NCBI GenBank assembly: GCA_963811225.1
Contig: CAWEQO010000015.1
Location: forward strand, 124,001-188,000
Direction: 5' to 3'
Length of the DNA stretch: 64,000 nt
Origin: CAWEQO01 sp963811225
GTDB lineage: Bacteria > Chloroflexota > Anaerolineae > Anaerolineales > Anaerolineaceae
How positions within the stretch are numbered: position 1 is the stretch's first letter; the number at the start of each line of letters is the position of its first letter. Below, one piece after another: positions 18,801 through 26,297 of this stretch. A model generated the notes under the pieces. It had not been told where the DNA came from. It saw only the letters and a list, made by a program, of their open reading frames with translations, and made no database searches. A program made the translations under genes and the position numbers.

Positions 18801-19532
18801 GAAGGTCACGCCCTCATGTTCTGCGGGCAAATCCAGGGCTCCTATCTGGGCGACTTTGAGGGTGGGCTGGTTTACATTGAAGAAGCCCTCAGCCGCTGGG
18901 AAAACACAGAAGGCCGCATCTACCCGATGATGCGCAAGGCCCAAATCCTCATTGAACAGGGCAAGTATGATGAAGCCGAAGTCATTCTGGAAGAAGCTCG
19001 ACCGATCTGCGTGCGCGGCGTGGTTGATTTGGCCCGAGCCGGGATCGAGCTGGTCACCTCGATGTTATACCTGGAGCGCGGCGACGCCGAACACCTGCAG
19101 GCCGATCTGGAGCTCCTGGATCGGGTGCAGGGGTTAGTCGACGAAGAAGTGGTGCCCAGCCAGTACGAGATCGCTGCCAACTGCCACCGCAGTATCGCGC
19201 ATTTGGGATTGGCGGGCTGTGGCATGGATGAGGAACACTGCCAGGAACACAAACACCTCGCCCTGGAGGCTTCGACCTCGGCGCTGCACGGCCTGGATTC
19301 GTTCGGCTTCTTGCAAATTGTCGAATGTGTCAGTGAGGAAGTCCTCTTCCGGCACGGTCAGGCACTGTTCGCCAACGAACGCCAGGAAGAGGCAAAAGAA
19401 TATATCAGGCGTGCTTACGACGAGATGATGCGTAAGCACGCCTTTATTCCGCCCGACAGCCATTTCCGCCGGACATTTTTAGAGAATATTCAGCTGCACC
19501 GGGAAATCCAGATGGCTTACGCCGCTCTGTAA
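15810..19532 (+). CDS. Zinc-ribbon, class III nucleotidyl cyclase, AAA ATPase and TPR fusion protein
   Basis: 1240 residues. Residues 1-50 hold two zinc ribbons (CPNCGFDD...CGMCG and CSNCGHTN...CIQCG). Residues 85-265 are a class III adenylate/guanylate cyclase domain with metal-binding Asp in VILADVANSTDLMERIG and FRGDGLVAFFGA, and YTAMGEAVAMASRME later. Residues 290-620 are an AAA/STAND ATPase with Walker A GEKGMGKS and a Walker B-like VFSFVDVQWAD. The rest is helical, TPR-like repeats. Such proteins are common in Chloroflexota and are presumed signal receptors; ligand and output are unknown. A TATAAT 6 bases upstream of ATG suggests a leaderless or very short-leader mRNA. Confidence 0.88.
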   Translation: MKCPNCGFDDPPEALYCGMCGTPLVQVCSNCGHTNHLAFHFCIQCGKPLTGAQLGPSAPQPQLPLWEPAPQRNITEPAQVGTEMQSLEGERRIASVILADVANSTDLMERIGTEAWVALMNRIFQILEAEIYRFGGEVEQFRGDGLVAFFGAHVAHEDDPEHAVLAGLAMQRAIQQYAVRLAEEQDITLKLRVGVNTGEVIVAAVGDIRQHREYTAMGEAVAMASRMETSAEPGTVLVSENTYRLAQPRFRWQLLGEIMVKGVSHPVSVFRPLDPQPYLDQALELQGGSGSEPLTGRELEFEVLKKSIENLNGGHGSIVLVIGEKGMGKSLLVSRVRQHFTRQKNSTPTGAELQAEVERRPDSGKVVQWFTGRSRSYDQTWPYAVWRELVKRWFGILPDEDAEAGTERLYQRSLDLWGEEAERYYPSLATFLSLPLDDRYSERVKHLTAEALQREFFSTIQSWAEAVGRKNPTVFSFVDVQWADSRSIELLKHCLPICDTHPVLWLVQMRPDRDTSVWILRQFVEKEFPHRLTEIALRALNEEESAELIEQMLGPGVLNNDTHDLVIRKAEGYPYFLQELIHMLMLQGVLVQEDENGAWRQTRSISTLDMPDSLQGLVLARIDRLTPVERRVLQLAAVIGMNFWQNVLEDLVGNIKQVQEALSGLQRAQLIQERGQVTGVGMEYFFHSSLVREVAYESLLSAQRTACHLHVAQYLENNLEVEVGEQFDSTIAYHYRCGGHTRKELFYTLTAADRARRVYANVEALELYNRAIELLEKLDGGAENKNLRQMLLANRFEVLTGRMEIFYQNGEVDASRADAKALLEIAEELDTDKAWMIDALIRQPEVTEPISRDEIIEIGLPMTYRAKDLSVEIKDKRREMYSLLAIGRLLLVLKDPKWQDVTEKALELARQLHDLRMEVDLLFGIGEAYGLLNPEKAKEYLDAAMSISQSLDDKEIEMTLLSAVGPQYERIGDYYKQLTEYELKRVEIGREMGNRMWEGHALMFCGQIQGSYLGDFEGGLVYIEEALSRWENTEGRIYPMMRKAQILIEQGKYDEAEVILEEARPICVRGVVDLARAGIELVTSMLYLERGDAEHLQADLELLDRVQGLVDEEVVPSQYEIAANCHRSIAHLGLAGCGMDEEHCQEHKHLALEASTSALHGLDSFGFLQIVECVSEEVLFRHGQALFANERQEEAKEYIRRAYDEMMRKHAFIPPDSHFRRTFLENIQLHREIQMAYAAL

Positions 19533-19541
19533 CCCGTTTGT

Positions 19542-19757
19542 CTAGCTGTCTTTCTTCCCGCCAAACATACCGCCAAGCTTGTCGGCCATCCCGCTGACAT
19601 CCTTGCCGGCCATTACTGCATCCAGCTGCCCGGCAATTTGCGGGGGTAACTTATCCTTGAGATAACCAACGACAGTGTTCACCGCAGTTCGGGCGTCTTT
19701 TTCCGAAATTCCTGTTTTATCCTGTACCATCTTAACCAGTTGATCCATCGTTTTCAC
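19542..19757 (-). CDS. Small helical protein, DUF2267/DUF937-like
   Basis: 71 residues (MDQLVKMVQDKTGISEKDA at the start; YLKDKLPPQIAGQLDAV in the middle; Gly/Lys-rich tail MADKLGGMFGGKKDS). The pattern of a helix, a short acidic turn and a second helix followed by a glycine-rich tail matches short proteins usually labelled DUF2267 or DUF937; their function is unknown. A ribosome-binding site AAAGGTG precedes the ATG at 19757. It converges on the end of the cyclase/ATPase gene with only 9 bases between. Confidence 0.65.
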   Translation of the reverse strand: MKTMDQLVKMVQDKTGISEKDARTAVNTVVGYLKDKLPPQIAGQLDAVMAGKDVSGMADKLGGMFGGKKDS

Positions 19758-20128
19758 CTTTCCCCATTCTAAGAGTTGGCCGAAGCCACACGTAGAGTCT
19801 ACCTGATATTGAGGAGCGCTGTCAACGATGGATTAAACTTTCACAGAAATGGGAAGGATACAAAATTTGTAACTACCCAGGCAGACAACGTAGCCCCAGG
19901 CAGCCCTTAACAGGGTGCTTCGCGAGGATGCCTGGGGCTACGTTGTCTGCTTGAGTAGTTACCAAAATTTACTGAATACAGGATCGAGGCCGGACGGATT
20001 CCGAAAGATCCACTATCCGAAAAAGCCAGGATGGTGGATAATAGAAGCAGGTATCGACCTCGCAGAGGGGTTTAGCAGTTGGATTCTCTGGAAAAATACC
20101 ATCCACAATTCGATAGGAGTGGTCCGAC
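19758..20128. other. Divergent intergenic region carrying a large hairpin
   Basis: 371 bases between the small DUF2267-like gene and the pentapeptide-repeat gene. The main content is the inverted repeat at 19869-19962. No RNA gene or additional ORF with coding character was recognised in the remaining sequence. Confidence 0.4.
19869..19962. repeat. Long inverted repeat between divergent genes
   Basis: The core arms 19881-19902 and 19929-19950 match exactly over 22 bp around a 26-base loop. After a 4-base mismatch the outer arms GTAACTAC (19869-19876) and GTAGTTAC (19955-19962) pair again, and both sides are flanked by CAAAATTT. It lies in the leader region of divergent genes, so it is not a 3' terminator for either. 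Confidence 0.7.
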
Positions 20129-20608
20129 ATGGCAGAATTTACTCGTTACGAAATCTACGTACTGCTCAATCAGGTAAAACCGTTGTGGTTGTGCCGTATT
20201 GATCTTTCAGGCGCGGAGTTGCGCGGTGTCGACTTGCGGGGAGCTGCCTTGTTTGGCACCAATTTCAGCCGGGCGCAGCTGCACGGCGCCAACATGGCCG
20301 GAGCGAACCTCGGCGGCGCGGATCTAAGCGGCGCCATGTTGATCGGCGCCGACATGCGCAAGGCCTGGCTGCGCGGCGCAGACTTGCGCGACGCCGATTT
20401 AAGCGAGTGCAGCCTGATCGACGCCGATCTCACCGAGGCCGATTTGAGCAACACCAATCTTCAAAATGCCAACCTGGGCGGCGCTGACCTGACCAACGCA
20501 AATCTCACCAACGCCAACCTCTCCGGCACGAACGCTCCCGACTACAAGATCCTGCGGGCCAAATCCCTGAGCGGCACGATCCTCCCCGACGGCTCGATCC
20601 ACGAATAA
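20129..20608 (+). CDS. Pentapeptide-repeat protein
   Basis: 159 residues, of which residues 22-145 are about 22 tandem pentapeptides of the A(D/N)LXX type (IDLSGAELRGVDLRGAALFG at the start). They predict a right-handed quadrilateral beta-helix. There is no signal peptide or transmembrane segment. Some members, such as Qnr and MfpA, mimic DNA and protect gyrase, but most have no known function, and the sequence here gives no sign of specificity. A TAGGAG site lies upstream of the ATG. A strong hairpin follows the stop within a few bases. Confidence 0.88.
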   Translation: MAEFTRYEIYVLLNQVKPLWLCRIDLSGAELRGVDLRGAALFGTNFSRAQLHGANMAGANLGGADLSGAMLIGADMRKAWLRGADLRDADLSECSLIDADLTEADLSNTNLQNANLGGADLTNANLTNANLSGTNAPDYKILRAKSLSGTILPDGSIHE

Positions 20609-20610
20609 GG

Positions 20611-20677
20611 ACCACGAGCAACACGAAGGGATCCCCATCCATCGATGGGGATCCCTTCGTGTGATTCGTGGTTTTTA
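20611..20677. terminator. Bidirectional terminator hairpin with T-run
   Basis: Arms 20622-20639 and 20644-20661 pair perfectly over 18 bp (4-base loop), extended by ACCACGA 20611-20617 with TCGTGGT 20666-20672. Five T residues follow on the plus strand. It lies 3 bases after the pentapeptide stop and directly at the end of the converging lipoprotein gene, so it fits a shared terminator. Confidence 0.75.
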
Positions 20678-21436
20678 TTCCGAAGTGCGCAAATCCTCAT
20701 AGCCGATGTCCCGCATCCATTGGCAAATGACCGGGCCGCCATGTCGATCCGCTGCCGGGATGCCGTTCTCCTGTGGGACGCCGCTGTAGCCGCGGAAGTA
20801 GCCGTACGGCCCGGTGAGCTGGTCGGCGGCCGCCTGCGAAAGCTCCTCGTCGCCGATGGCGATCGCATGGATGTGCACCGCCGAGCCAGGGTACAGTTCG
20901 TCGAAGTCTCGGAACCAGGCCGCGAAGCCGGCCAGACGCAAAGCCTGCACCAGCGGCTCGATATCGTCGTACAGGACCGTCCAGGTGCCGGTGCGCATGA
21001 CTGAAAGGTCCACCGCGCCGCCGCCCAGGTGGGTGCCGAAGCTGGCTGCGCCGTTGTCATGGAAACTGCCCTGGGTGACGGCGTAGCCGGTGATCTCAAT
21101 CTCGCCACCATATAGCTCGGCGGCATACTGCAGCATCTCGACGGTGCGCTGGTTGAGCGTCCAGCCGTTGACCATCACTCGCGAATAATCTTCGCCGGGG
21201 GGCTTGCACCCCTGCGGCTCGATTGTGGGTGTAATGGAGGGGGTGAGGGACGGCGTGGGTGGCGCCGGGGGTTCGCTGGGCCGGGGTGTTGGGGTTGGCG
21301 TGGCCGAAGCCATGCGTGTAATCGTTAAGGTCGGTTGGGGCGCAACATTGACGGGAACCACGGTCGCCGGGCTGCATGCGCTCAACAGCGCCGCCAGCAG
21401 AATCATTCCGGCGACTGCGATCATCCCTCGTTTCAT
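20675..21436 (-). CDS. Lipoprotein with peptidase M15-like (LAS) domain
   Basis: 253 residues. The signal peptide ends at the lipobox LLSAC. A Pro/Thr-rich linker runs from about residue 33 to 73 (TPTPTPRPSEPPAPPTPS). The C-terminal 170 residues contain FGTHLGGGAVDLSV and later AVHIHAIAIG, which resembles the H-x(3)-G-x-A-x-D ... H-x-H zinc pattern of LAS/M15 D-Ala-D-Ala metallopeptidases. That points to peptidoglycan or peptide hydrolysis outside the membrane, but the assignment rests on the motif only. It starts at ATG 21436, overlapping the stop of the MFS gene upstream by 4 bases, so it is translationally coupled to it. Confidence 0.7.
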   Translation of the reverse strand: MKRGMIAVAGMILLAALLSACSPATVVPVNVAPQPTLTITRMASATPTPTPRPSEPPAPPTPSLTPSITPTIEPQGCKPPGEDYSRVMVNGWTLNQRTVEMLQYAAELYGGEIEITGYAVTQGSFHDNGAASFGTHLGGGAVDLSVMRTGTWTVLYDDIEPLVQALRLAGFAAWFRDFDELYPGSAVHIHAIAIGDEELSQAAADQLTGPYGYFRGYSGVPQENGIPAADRHGGPVICQWMRDIGYEDLRTSE

Positions 21437-22629
21437 GCTGAGGATCCTCGCGAAAATCTTCGCAGCAGGGCAGCTCCCGGCAGCCCGAGCGCCAGGCAGG
21501 CCACCGCGGTCACGGCGAACATCGGCTGCAGGCCCATCCGGTCGGCCAGGATGCCGCTCAGCCACGGCCCGGCGAACATCCCTATTGCATACACCGACTG
21601 ATAGACGCCCATTGCAGTTGTGCGCTCACCCTCGTCGACTTTCTCGATGCTCATCCCCATCAACACCGGGTAATTGATGCCTGCTGCCAGGCCGACCAGC
21701 GCCTGGGCTGCGAACACCCAGACCAGCGAATTGGCGGCCGCCGCGACCATGATCCCGGCCCCGGCCAGGATAAAGCTGGCGAACACCAGCCGCTGCGTAT
21801 TGATCCAGCGCACCAGCTGTGTGGTCAGGAAATTCCCCGCCGCAAGAATGGCGATGTTCAACGTCACCAGCATCGATTGCAGCACATCGCCTGCGCCGAA
21901 CTTCTGCGCCAGCAGGGGTAGAAAGCTGAAAGTGGTCGCCCACACCGCATACTGCCCGATTGCGCTCAGCAGCGAAGGGAACAGGACGTCTCCGCGCGTC
22001 ACCAGCCGCGCGATCCCACCCAACGAGGGCGGGGTCACCGGGCGGCGCTTCTCTCCGCCTGCCAGCATCACCAGCATCGCCAATCCCGCTACGCCAACCG
22101 AGAGATAAAAGGCCAGCGGATAACCGCCCAGGTTGTTCAGGAAACCGGTGGTCATGGTCGCAAGCATGCGCGAAAGCGAGCTGACCAGGGTCATCACTGC
22201 CGAAGCGTGCACCACATTTTCAGCCGGAAACAGGCTGGTATAGACCACCACCAGCGGAACCCACGTGCCCGCCGCCAGCCCTGTGATCGCTCGTCCCAGT
22301 GTCAGCCCACCCAAGGTCCCCACGCTTGCCAACACGTAAGCGCCTAAGCCTGAGAGTGCCAGACCAATCAGGATGAAAGGCTTGCGCCTTCCCAGCCAGT
22401 CAGCGGCGATGCCGAGCGGCAGGCGCACGAGCATCTGCCACAGGCCATACATCGCCAGCACCCCACCGACCAGGGCCAGGCTTTGCGTTTTGGTTTCGAT
22501 ATAGACCGGCAAAGTCGGCACGTAAAGATACAGTGAGGTCCAGTAGAGGAAAGCGACGGCAATGTACAGGCTGCGCAGCAAGCGGGTGTTACTGGCAGAT
22601 CGGGTCTGTGACGCTGACGGAGGTTGCAT
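21433..22629 (-). CDS. MFS transporter
   Basis: 398 residues with 12 predicted transmembrane helices. The cytoplasmic loop 2-3 signature is LPLGIAADWLGRRKPFI, close to the MFS consensus G-x-x-x-D-(R/K)-x-G-R-(R/K). Helix 4 has GRAITGLAAGTWVPLVVVY, and the second half has a related loop (LSGILADRMGLQP). The substrate is unknown; the shape resembles drug or sugar efflux members. It is the first gene of a two-gene operon with the M15-like lipoprotein. Homology starts at about residue 12 (NTRLLRSLYIAVAFLYW), consistent with ATG 22629. Confidence 0.87.
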   Translation of the reverse strand: MQPPSASQTRSASNTRLLRSLYIAVAFLYWTSLYLYVPTLPVYIETKTQSLALVGGVLAMYGLWQMLVRLPLGIAADWLGRRKPFILIGLALSGLGAYVLASVGTLGGLTLGRAITGLAAGTWVPLVVVYTSLFPAENVVHASAVMTLVSSLSRMLATMTTGFLNNLGGYPLAFYLSVGVAGLAMLVMLAGGEKRRPVTPPSLGGIARLVTRGDVLFPSLLSAIGQYAVWATTFSFLPLLAQKFGAGDVLQSMLVTLNIAILAAGNFLTTQLVRWINTQRLVFASFILAGAGIMVAAAANSLVWVFAAQALVGLAAGINYPVLMGMSIEKVDEGERTTAMGVYQSVYAIGMFAGPWLSGILADRMGLQPMFAVTAVACLALGLPGAALLRRFSRGSSA

Positions 22630-22950
22630 GGGTAGGATTCCTTTCGATGGTCTTTATTGTATGCAGGAGAGGTGGATCGGGCAAGCGCGGGCCCAGCGGC
22701 AAATGACCTCTCGATTGTGAGGGTAGAAGCCTGGGGATGCGCTCTCCAGGGGTGAGACTGTATGCTGCCATAAGAAAGGTTTGTATGAGATACGGATACT
22801 GGTTTGGAAATGATTATCTTGACATTACAAATGGATCGTGATAATCTTCCCTTGCAGTAGTAAGATGGGTAGTCCCTGGATAGCGAACATCCAATTTCGC
22901 TCGGCGGACCCCACATCGAAATCCTTTGTTCTATAGATGGAGAATAAGAA
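22630..22950. promoter_or_regulatory. Divergent promoter region for MFS operon and cold-shock gene
   Basis: 321 bases without a gene. On the plus strand TTGACA at 22819-22824 is followed at 17 bases by TAATCT (22842-22847), or at 15 by GATAAT. A short inverted repeat GATTATC/GATAATC flanks these boxes and could be an operator. The implied cold-shock mRNA leader is about 100 bases, typical for csp genes, which use the leader as a thermosensor. Confidence 0.5.
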
Positions 22951-23166
22951 ATGGCAGAACGTTACACCGGAACCGTTAAATGGTTCAATGCAGCGAAGGG
23001 GTATGGTTTCATCGGCCGCGAAGATGGCGAAGATGACATCTTCGTTCACTATTCGGCGATTGAAATGGAAGGGTATCGCCGCTTGCGCGAGGGTGAAAGG
23101 GTCGAGTTCTCAATCGAGCAGGGAGCAAATGGGCTCCAGGCTGCAAACGTGACGACAGCTTCCTAA
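22951..23166 (+). CDS. csp: Cold-shock protein (CspA family)
   Basis: 71 residues, one cold-shock domain. RNP1 is KGYGFIG and RNP2 is DIFVHYSAI; the start RYTGTVKWFNAAKGYGFIG is classical. It binds single-stranded nucleic acid and acts as an RNA chaperone. The start codon ATG 22951 has GGAG 7 bases before it. The Csp letter cannot be assigned from sequence. A strong promoter (TTGACA) and long leader lie upstream, and a perfect U-tract terminator lies downstream. Confidence 0.95.
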   Translation: MAERYTGTVKWFNAAKGYGFIGREDGEDDIFVHYSAIEMEGYRRLREGERVEFSIEQGANGLQAANVTTAS

Positions 23167-23188
23167 CGACTGACCACAATTCAACCGT

Positions 23189-23215
23189 GAGCCGCCTTAA
23201 GGCGGCTCTTTTTTT
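23189..23215 (+). terminator. Rho-independent terminator of the cold-shock gene
   Basis: GAGCCGCC 23189-23196, loop TTAA, GGCGGCTC 23201-23208, then seven T. A textbook terminator, and useful as the contrast to the long U-less hairpins in this window. Confidence 0.92.
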
Positions 23216-23278
23216 ATTCCTATGGATCGAATGAAGTTTGACGAACAGAGTCGACAACGCCGCTAAGACGGATGATCC

Positions 23279-23320
23279 CGGCCCGCAGCCCCAGGCATCC
23301 CTGTCTGGGGCTGCGGGCCG
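23279..23320. terminator. 16 to 20-bp hairpin between converging genes
   Basis: Arms 23279-23294 and 23305-23320 pair exactly over 16 bp of GC-rich sequence and extend inward by a few pairs including a G-T wobble. A second small stem (AGCCC/GGGGCT) follows at about 23325-23339. It sits between csp and the converging YdcF gene, and has no T-run. Confidence 0.6.
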
Positions 23321-23363
23321 ATTTAGCCCTGGAGGGGCTCCTCGAAAATAAACTGAGCTGCTT

Positions 23364-24026
23364 TTAATCGGATCGGATTCCTACCAGGAAAGCTGCAATT
23401 TTCAGGTATTCTTCAGCAGTCATCTGCCAGCCTTCGGCGCTCCTCCACCAGGTAGTCGAGCGGTACCAGTGCCCGCGGACCGGGCGAACGTTTACCTTAA
23501 TGCTGCTGCCCTTGAAAACTTCTTGGAAGATCAACCGGGTGCGGAAGGTGTGGAAAGGATCGGTCACTACCAGGATGCTCTTGAATTTCATCGGCTCCAG
23601 GTAGCGCCGGACTTCTTTGGCCTCTTCATAGGTGCTGTTGCCGTGTTTGTCGGTCACCAGCAGCCCCGTGATCGGCACACCCTGGTTGATCGCCTGCAGC
23701 TTCATGTCCATCAAGTGGCTTTGCCAGCCGCCACCCTCGCGCTCGGGGTGGGTGAACACGATAAACTCGGCCATTTTCTCCTGGTAGATGCGCACCGCCT
23801 CGTCCAGCCGCTCACTGCCCCCTCCGCCGCTTAAAACCACGGCCGCATCCGACTCCACCAGCGGATCCGCGATGATCAGGAGGCCTCCGGCAGCGGTCAG
23901 GGCAAGATACAGCCCGAGAACGGCCACCAGCGCCAGCGCGCCAATCCCCGCTGCCCCGCCGATGGTTCCCAGGCAGGAGCAGGAGCGCAGGCAGCCACGT
24001 TTCTGTTCCACCGGTTGATCGTTCAT
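23364..24026 (-). CDS. YdcF/ElyC-type (DUF218) membrane-anchored protein
   Basis: 220 residues. A Cys-rich cytoplasmic start (RGCLRSCSCLG) precedes one transmembrane segment (residues 23-55), and a DUF218 domain follows. The domain opens with DAAVVLSGGGGSERLDEAVRIYQ and includes STYEEAKEVRRYL, ILVVTDPFHTFRTRLIF and WWRSAEGW. Related proteins SanA and ElyC affect envelope integrity and cell-wall precursor handling. The ATG at 24026 directly abuts the stop of the upstream MalY-like gene, so the two form an operon. Confidence 0.8.
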   Translation of the reverse strand: MNDQPVEQKRGCLRSCSCLGTIGGAAGIGALALVAVLGLYLALTAAGGLLIIADPLVESDAAVVLSGGGGSERLDEAVRIYQEKMAEFIVFTHPEREGGGWQSHLMDMKLQAINQGVPITGLLVTDKHGNSTYEEAKEVRRYLEPMKFKSILVVTDPFHTFRTRLIFQEVFKGSSIKVNVRPVRGHWYRSTTWWRSAEGWQMTAEEYLKIAAFLVGIRSD

Positions 24027-25205
24027 CTAGTTTTCAGCCTGTTTCTCCCAGACTTCTGTTTCCAGCGCGCGGCGCATACGGTCCAGCGCTTCTTCCAGTG
24101 TCTGACGCGGGCAGCCAAAGTTCAGCCGGACGAATCCTTCCCCGCCTGTGCCGAAGTCTTCCCCATCGTTGAGCGCAACATGGGCCTTCTCCAAGAAGAA
24201 CTGCGCCGGGCTGCCTTCGATGCCGCTCTTACGGCAGTCGAGCCAGGCCAGGTAGGTGCCTTCCGGCATCCCCATCTCGATCCCCGGCAGCCGTTCTTGC
24301 ACGTAGTGGTACAGAAAATCCCGGTTCTCTTGCATGTAGGCCATCACCTGCTCCAGCCATTCCCGTCCCTGGGTGTAAGCGGCCTCGGCAGCCACTTGCC
24401 CCAGCAGGTTGGCGTGCGGCACCAGCCCGTGTTGGGCGTTCAGCAGCCGCTTGCGCACGTCGGGGTCTTGCACGATGGCGAAGGCAAAGCCCAGCCCGGC
24501 AATGTTGAAGGTTTTGCTGGGGGCCATCAGCGTGACGGTGCGGCGCGCAATCTCCGGGGCCAGCGAAGCGATGGGCGTGTGCGGGTGGCCGGGGAATACC
24601 AAGTCGCTGTGGATTTCATCCGAGATGATCCAGACGTCGTTCTCCAGGCAAATTTCCGCCATGCGCTCCAACTCATCAGGCCGAAAGACGCGCCCGGTTG
24701 GGTTGTGTGGGTTGCACAGGATGAAGGCGCGGGTGCGCGCCGTAATGGCTTCCTCGAAGGCATCGAAGTCGATACGGTAGCTGCCGTCCGGTTGGCGAAC
24801 CAGTTCGACTTCCTGGTGGAACCGCCCGGTGGTGTTCGAGGCAATATTGATCGGCGGGTAAACCGGCGGCTGCATCAGCAGGCCGTCCTCCGGCTGCGTC
24901 AAGGCCATGACCGACAGGTGCACGCCGCTCAGCACGCACGGCATGAAGAGAATCTCTCTCTCATCCACTTTCCAATCATAAAGGCGCACCAGCCACTCCT
25001 GGATGGCAGCGGTCAGCGCCTGGGTGCGCTGAGGATACCCAAAAATTCCGTGCGCCACCCGGGCTTGCAGGGCATCCAGCACCGGCTGGGGAGAAATAAA
25101 ATCGGTATCGGCCACCCACAGGGGCAGCATGTCTAACTCGTAGCGATTCCACTTAACACTTTCCGTGTTTCGACGGTCGTAGATCTCATCGAAGTTGTAC
25201 TGCAT
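24027..25205 (-). CDS. MalY/PatB-type cystathionine beta-lyase / aminotransferase
   Basis: 392 residues, fold type I PLP enzyme. The N-terminus (YNFDEIYDRRNTESVKW, LPLWVADTDF) is characteristic of MalY/PatB. FILCNPHNPTGRVF and WIISDEIHSDLVF supply the Asn and Asp that bind PLP, and the Schiff-base Lys is in LMAPSKTFNIAGLGFAF. These C-S lyases split cystathionine or S-conjugated cysteine to pyruvate, ammonia and a thiol; maltose-regulon modulation is an additional role of E. coli MalY. ATG 25205 has GAAGGA 8 bases before it; the longer frame up to 25283 runs through the divergent promoter and is rejected. Confidence 0.88.
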   Translation of the reverse strand: MQYNFDEIYDRRNTESVKWNRYELDMLPLWVADTDFISPQPVLDALQARVAHGIFGYPQRTQALTAAIQEWLVRLYDWKVDEREILFMPCVLSGVHLSVMALTQPEDGLLMQPPVYPPINIASNTTGRFHQEVELVRQPDGSYRIDFDAFEEAITARTRAFILCNPHNPTGRVFRPDELERMAEICLENDVWIISDEIHSDLVFPGHPHTPIASLAPEIARRTVTLMAPSKTFNIAGLGFAFAIVQDPDVRKRLLNAQHGLVPHANLLGQVAAEAAYTQGREWLEQVMAYMQENRDFLYHYVQERLPGIEMGMPEGTYLAWLDCRKSGIEGSPAQFFLEKAHVALNDGEDFGTGGEGFVRLNFGCPRQTLEEALDRMRRALETEVWEKQAEN

Positions 25206-25300
25206 GCGCAATTCCTTCCATGTTTGAAGTGTAAGTGGATTATAACGCAATCGATTACCGGTAAGCTTTGGTATACTAAGCAATCATAGGAGCAATTGAT
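25206..25300. promoter_or_regulatory. Divergent promoter with AATCGATT site
   Basis: Plus-strand extended -10 TGGTATACT at 25269-25277 should start the methyltransferase mRNA about 17 bases before its ATG. The palindrome AATCGATT at 25249-25256 covers the expected -35 position, so a repressor bound there would block transcription in both directions. Confidence 0.4.
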
Positions 25301-26203
25301 ATGCCGCAATCTGTTCACCCCCCAGACCTTCTCTTGCTGTCCCCCCCGGATTGGGAAGACTATGCCTTGCTGGATTCCGGTGACGGCATGAAGCTGGAGC
25401 GTTTCGGGCCTTATAAGCTGGTCCGACCCGAGCCTGAGGCCATGTGGCGGCCCGCTTTGCCGGACAAGGAATGGCGCGCAGCCCAGGCCATCTTCGAACC
25501 CTCGAGCGAGGAGCTGGGCGGGCACTGGAACAGCCAGGGGAAGCTGCCGGAATCCTGGACGATGCGCTACAAAGACCTGCGCTTTCAGGTGCAGCTGACC
25601 GCCTCGCGCCATGTGGGTGTGTTCCCCGAGCAGGCCGGGCAGTGGGACTGGATCGAAGAGCAGGTCCGCTCGGCCGGGCGACCCTTGCGGGTGCTCAACC
25701 TGTTCGGCTACACCGGCCTGGCTACCCTTGCGGCCGCCCATGCCGGCGCTGAGGTCACCCATCTGGACGCCTCAAAAAAGGTGGTCACCTGGGCTCACGA
25801 CAACCTGCGCCTCTCCGGTCTGGAAAGCCGCCCGGTGCGCTGGATTGTGGATGACGCTCTGAAATTCGTCCAACGCGAGGCCCGTCGTGACTCGCGCTAC
25901 GACGGCATCATCCTCGACCCGCCCAAGTTCGGCCGCGGTCCTAAGGGCGAGGTCTGGGAGTTCTATAAGCTGATCCCTAATCTGCTGCAAGCTTGCAGCA
26001 AGATTCTGACCCACAACCCTCGCTTCGTCGTGCTGACCGCTTACGCGGTCAAGGCTTCTGCAGTGACGCTGTATTATGCCATGCAAGAGATGATGGCCAA
26101 ACACCGGGGCGCCTCCACCGCTGGAGAAGTGGTGCTGGACGAAAAAAGCGCCGGCCGAATTTTATCCATGGCGATTTTTTCCCGCTGGAGTTCTAAAGAA
26201 TAG
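25301..26203 (+). CDS. Class I SAM-dependent methyltransferase (RlmI/RlmK-like)
   Basis: 300 residues. The SAM-binding motif I is RVLNLFGYTGLATLAAAHAGA at about residues 128-148. Motif II is THLDASKKVVTWAHDN. The catalytic motif IV is ILDPPKFGRGPKGEVW, the DPPKF variant shared by RlmI/RlmK-type 23S rRNA methyltransferases. The N-terminal PUA domain of RlmI is absent; a shorter, different N-terminal region (residues 1-90) takes its place. RNA methylation is probable; the exact position is not known. ATG 25301 follows TAGGAG by 10 bases. Confidence 0.82.
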   Translation: MPQSVHPPDLLLLSPPDWEDYALLDSGDGMKLERFGPYKLVRPEPEAMWRPALPDKEWRAAQAIFEPSSEELGGHWNSQGKLPESWTMRYKDLRFQVQLTASRHVGVFPEQAGQWDWIEEQVRSAGRPLRVLNLFGYTGLATLAAAHAGAEVTHLDASKKVVTWAHDNLRLSGLESRPVRWIVDDALKFVQREARRDSRYDGIILDPPKFGRGPKGEVWEFYKLIPNLLQACSKILTHNPRFVVLTAYAVKASAVTLYYAMQEMMAKHRGASTAGEVVLDEKSAGRILSMAIFSRWSSKE

Positions 26204-26297
26204 GACCCTATCAGGGCAAAGCAAGCCGGAAAACTCCTTATTCAAGGGGCACCGGTTGCGCACTATGTGTGTTAAATGGGTGAAGAGGAGCGTATTC

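Noticed and set aside
20129..20608. Pentapeptide-repeat protein as a quinolone-resistance (Qnr) factor
   Set aside because: Pentapeptide repeats alone do not define Qnr; the Qnr/MfpA-specific loops and signatures cannot be seen.
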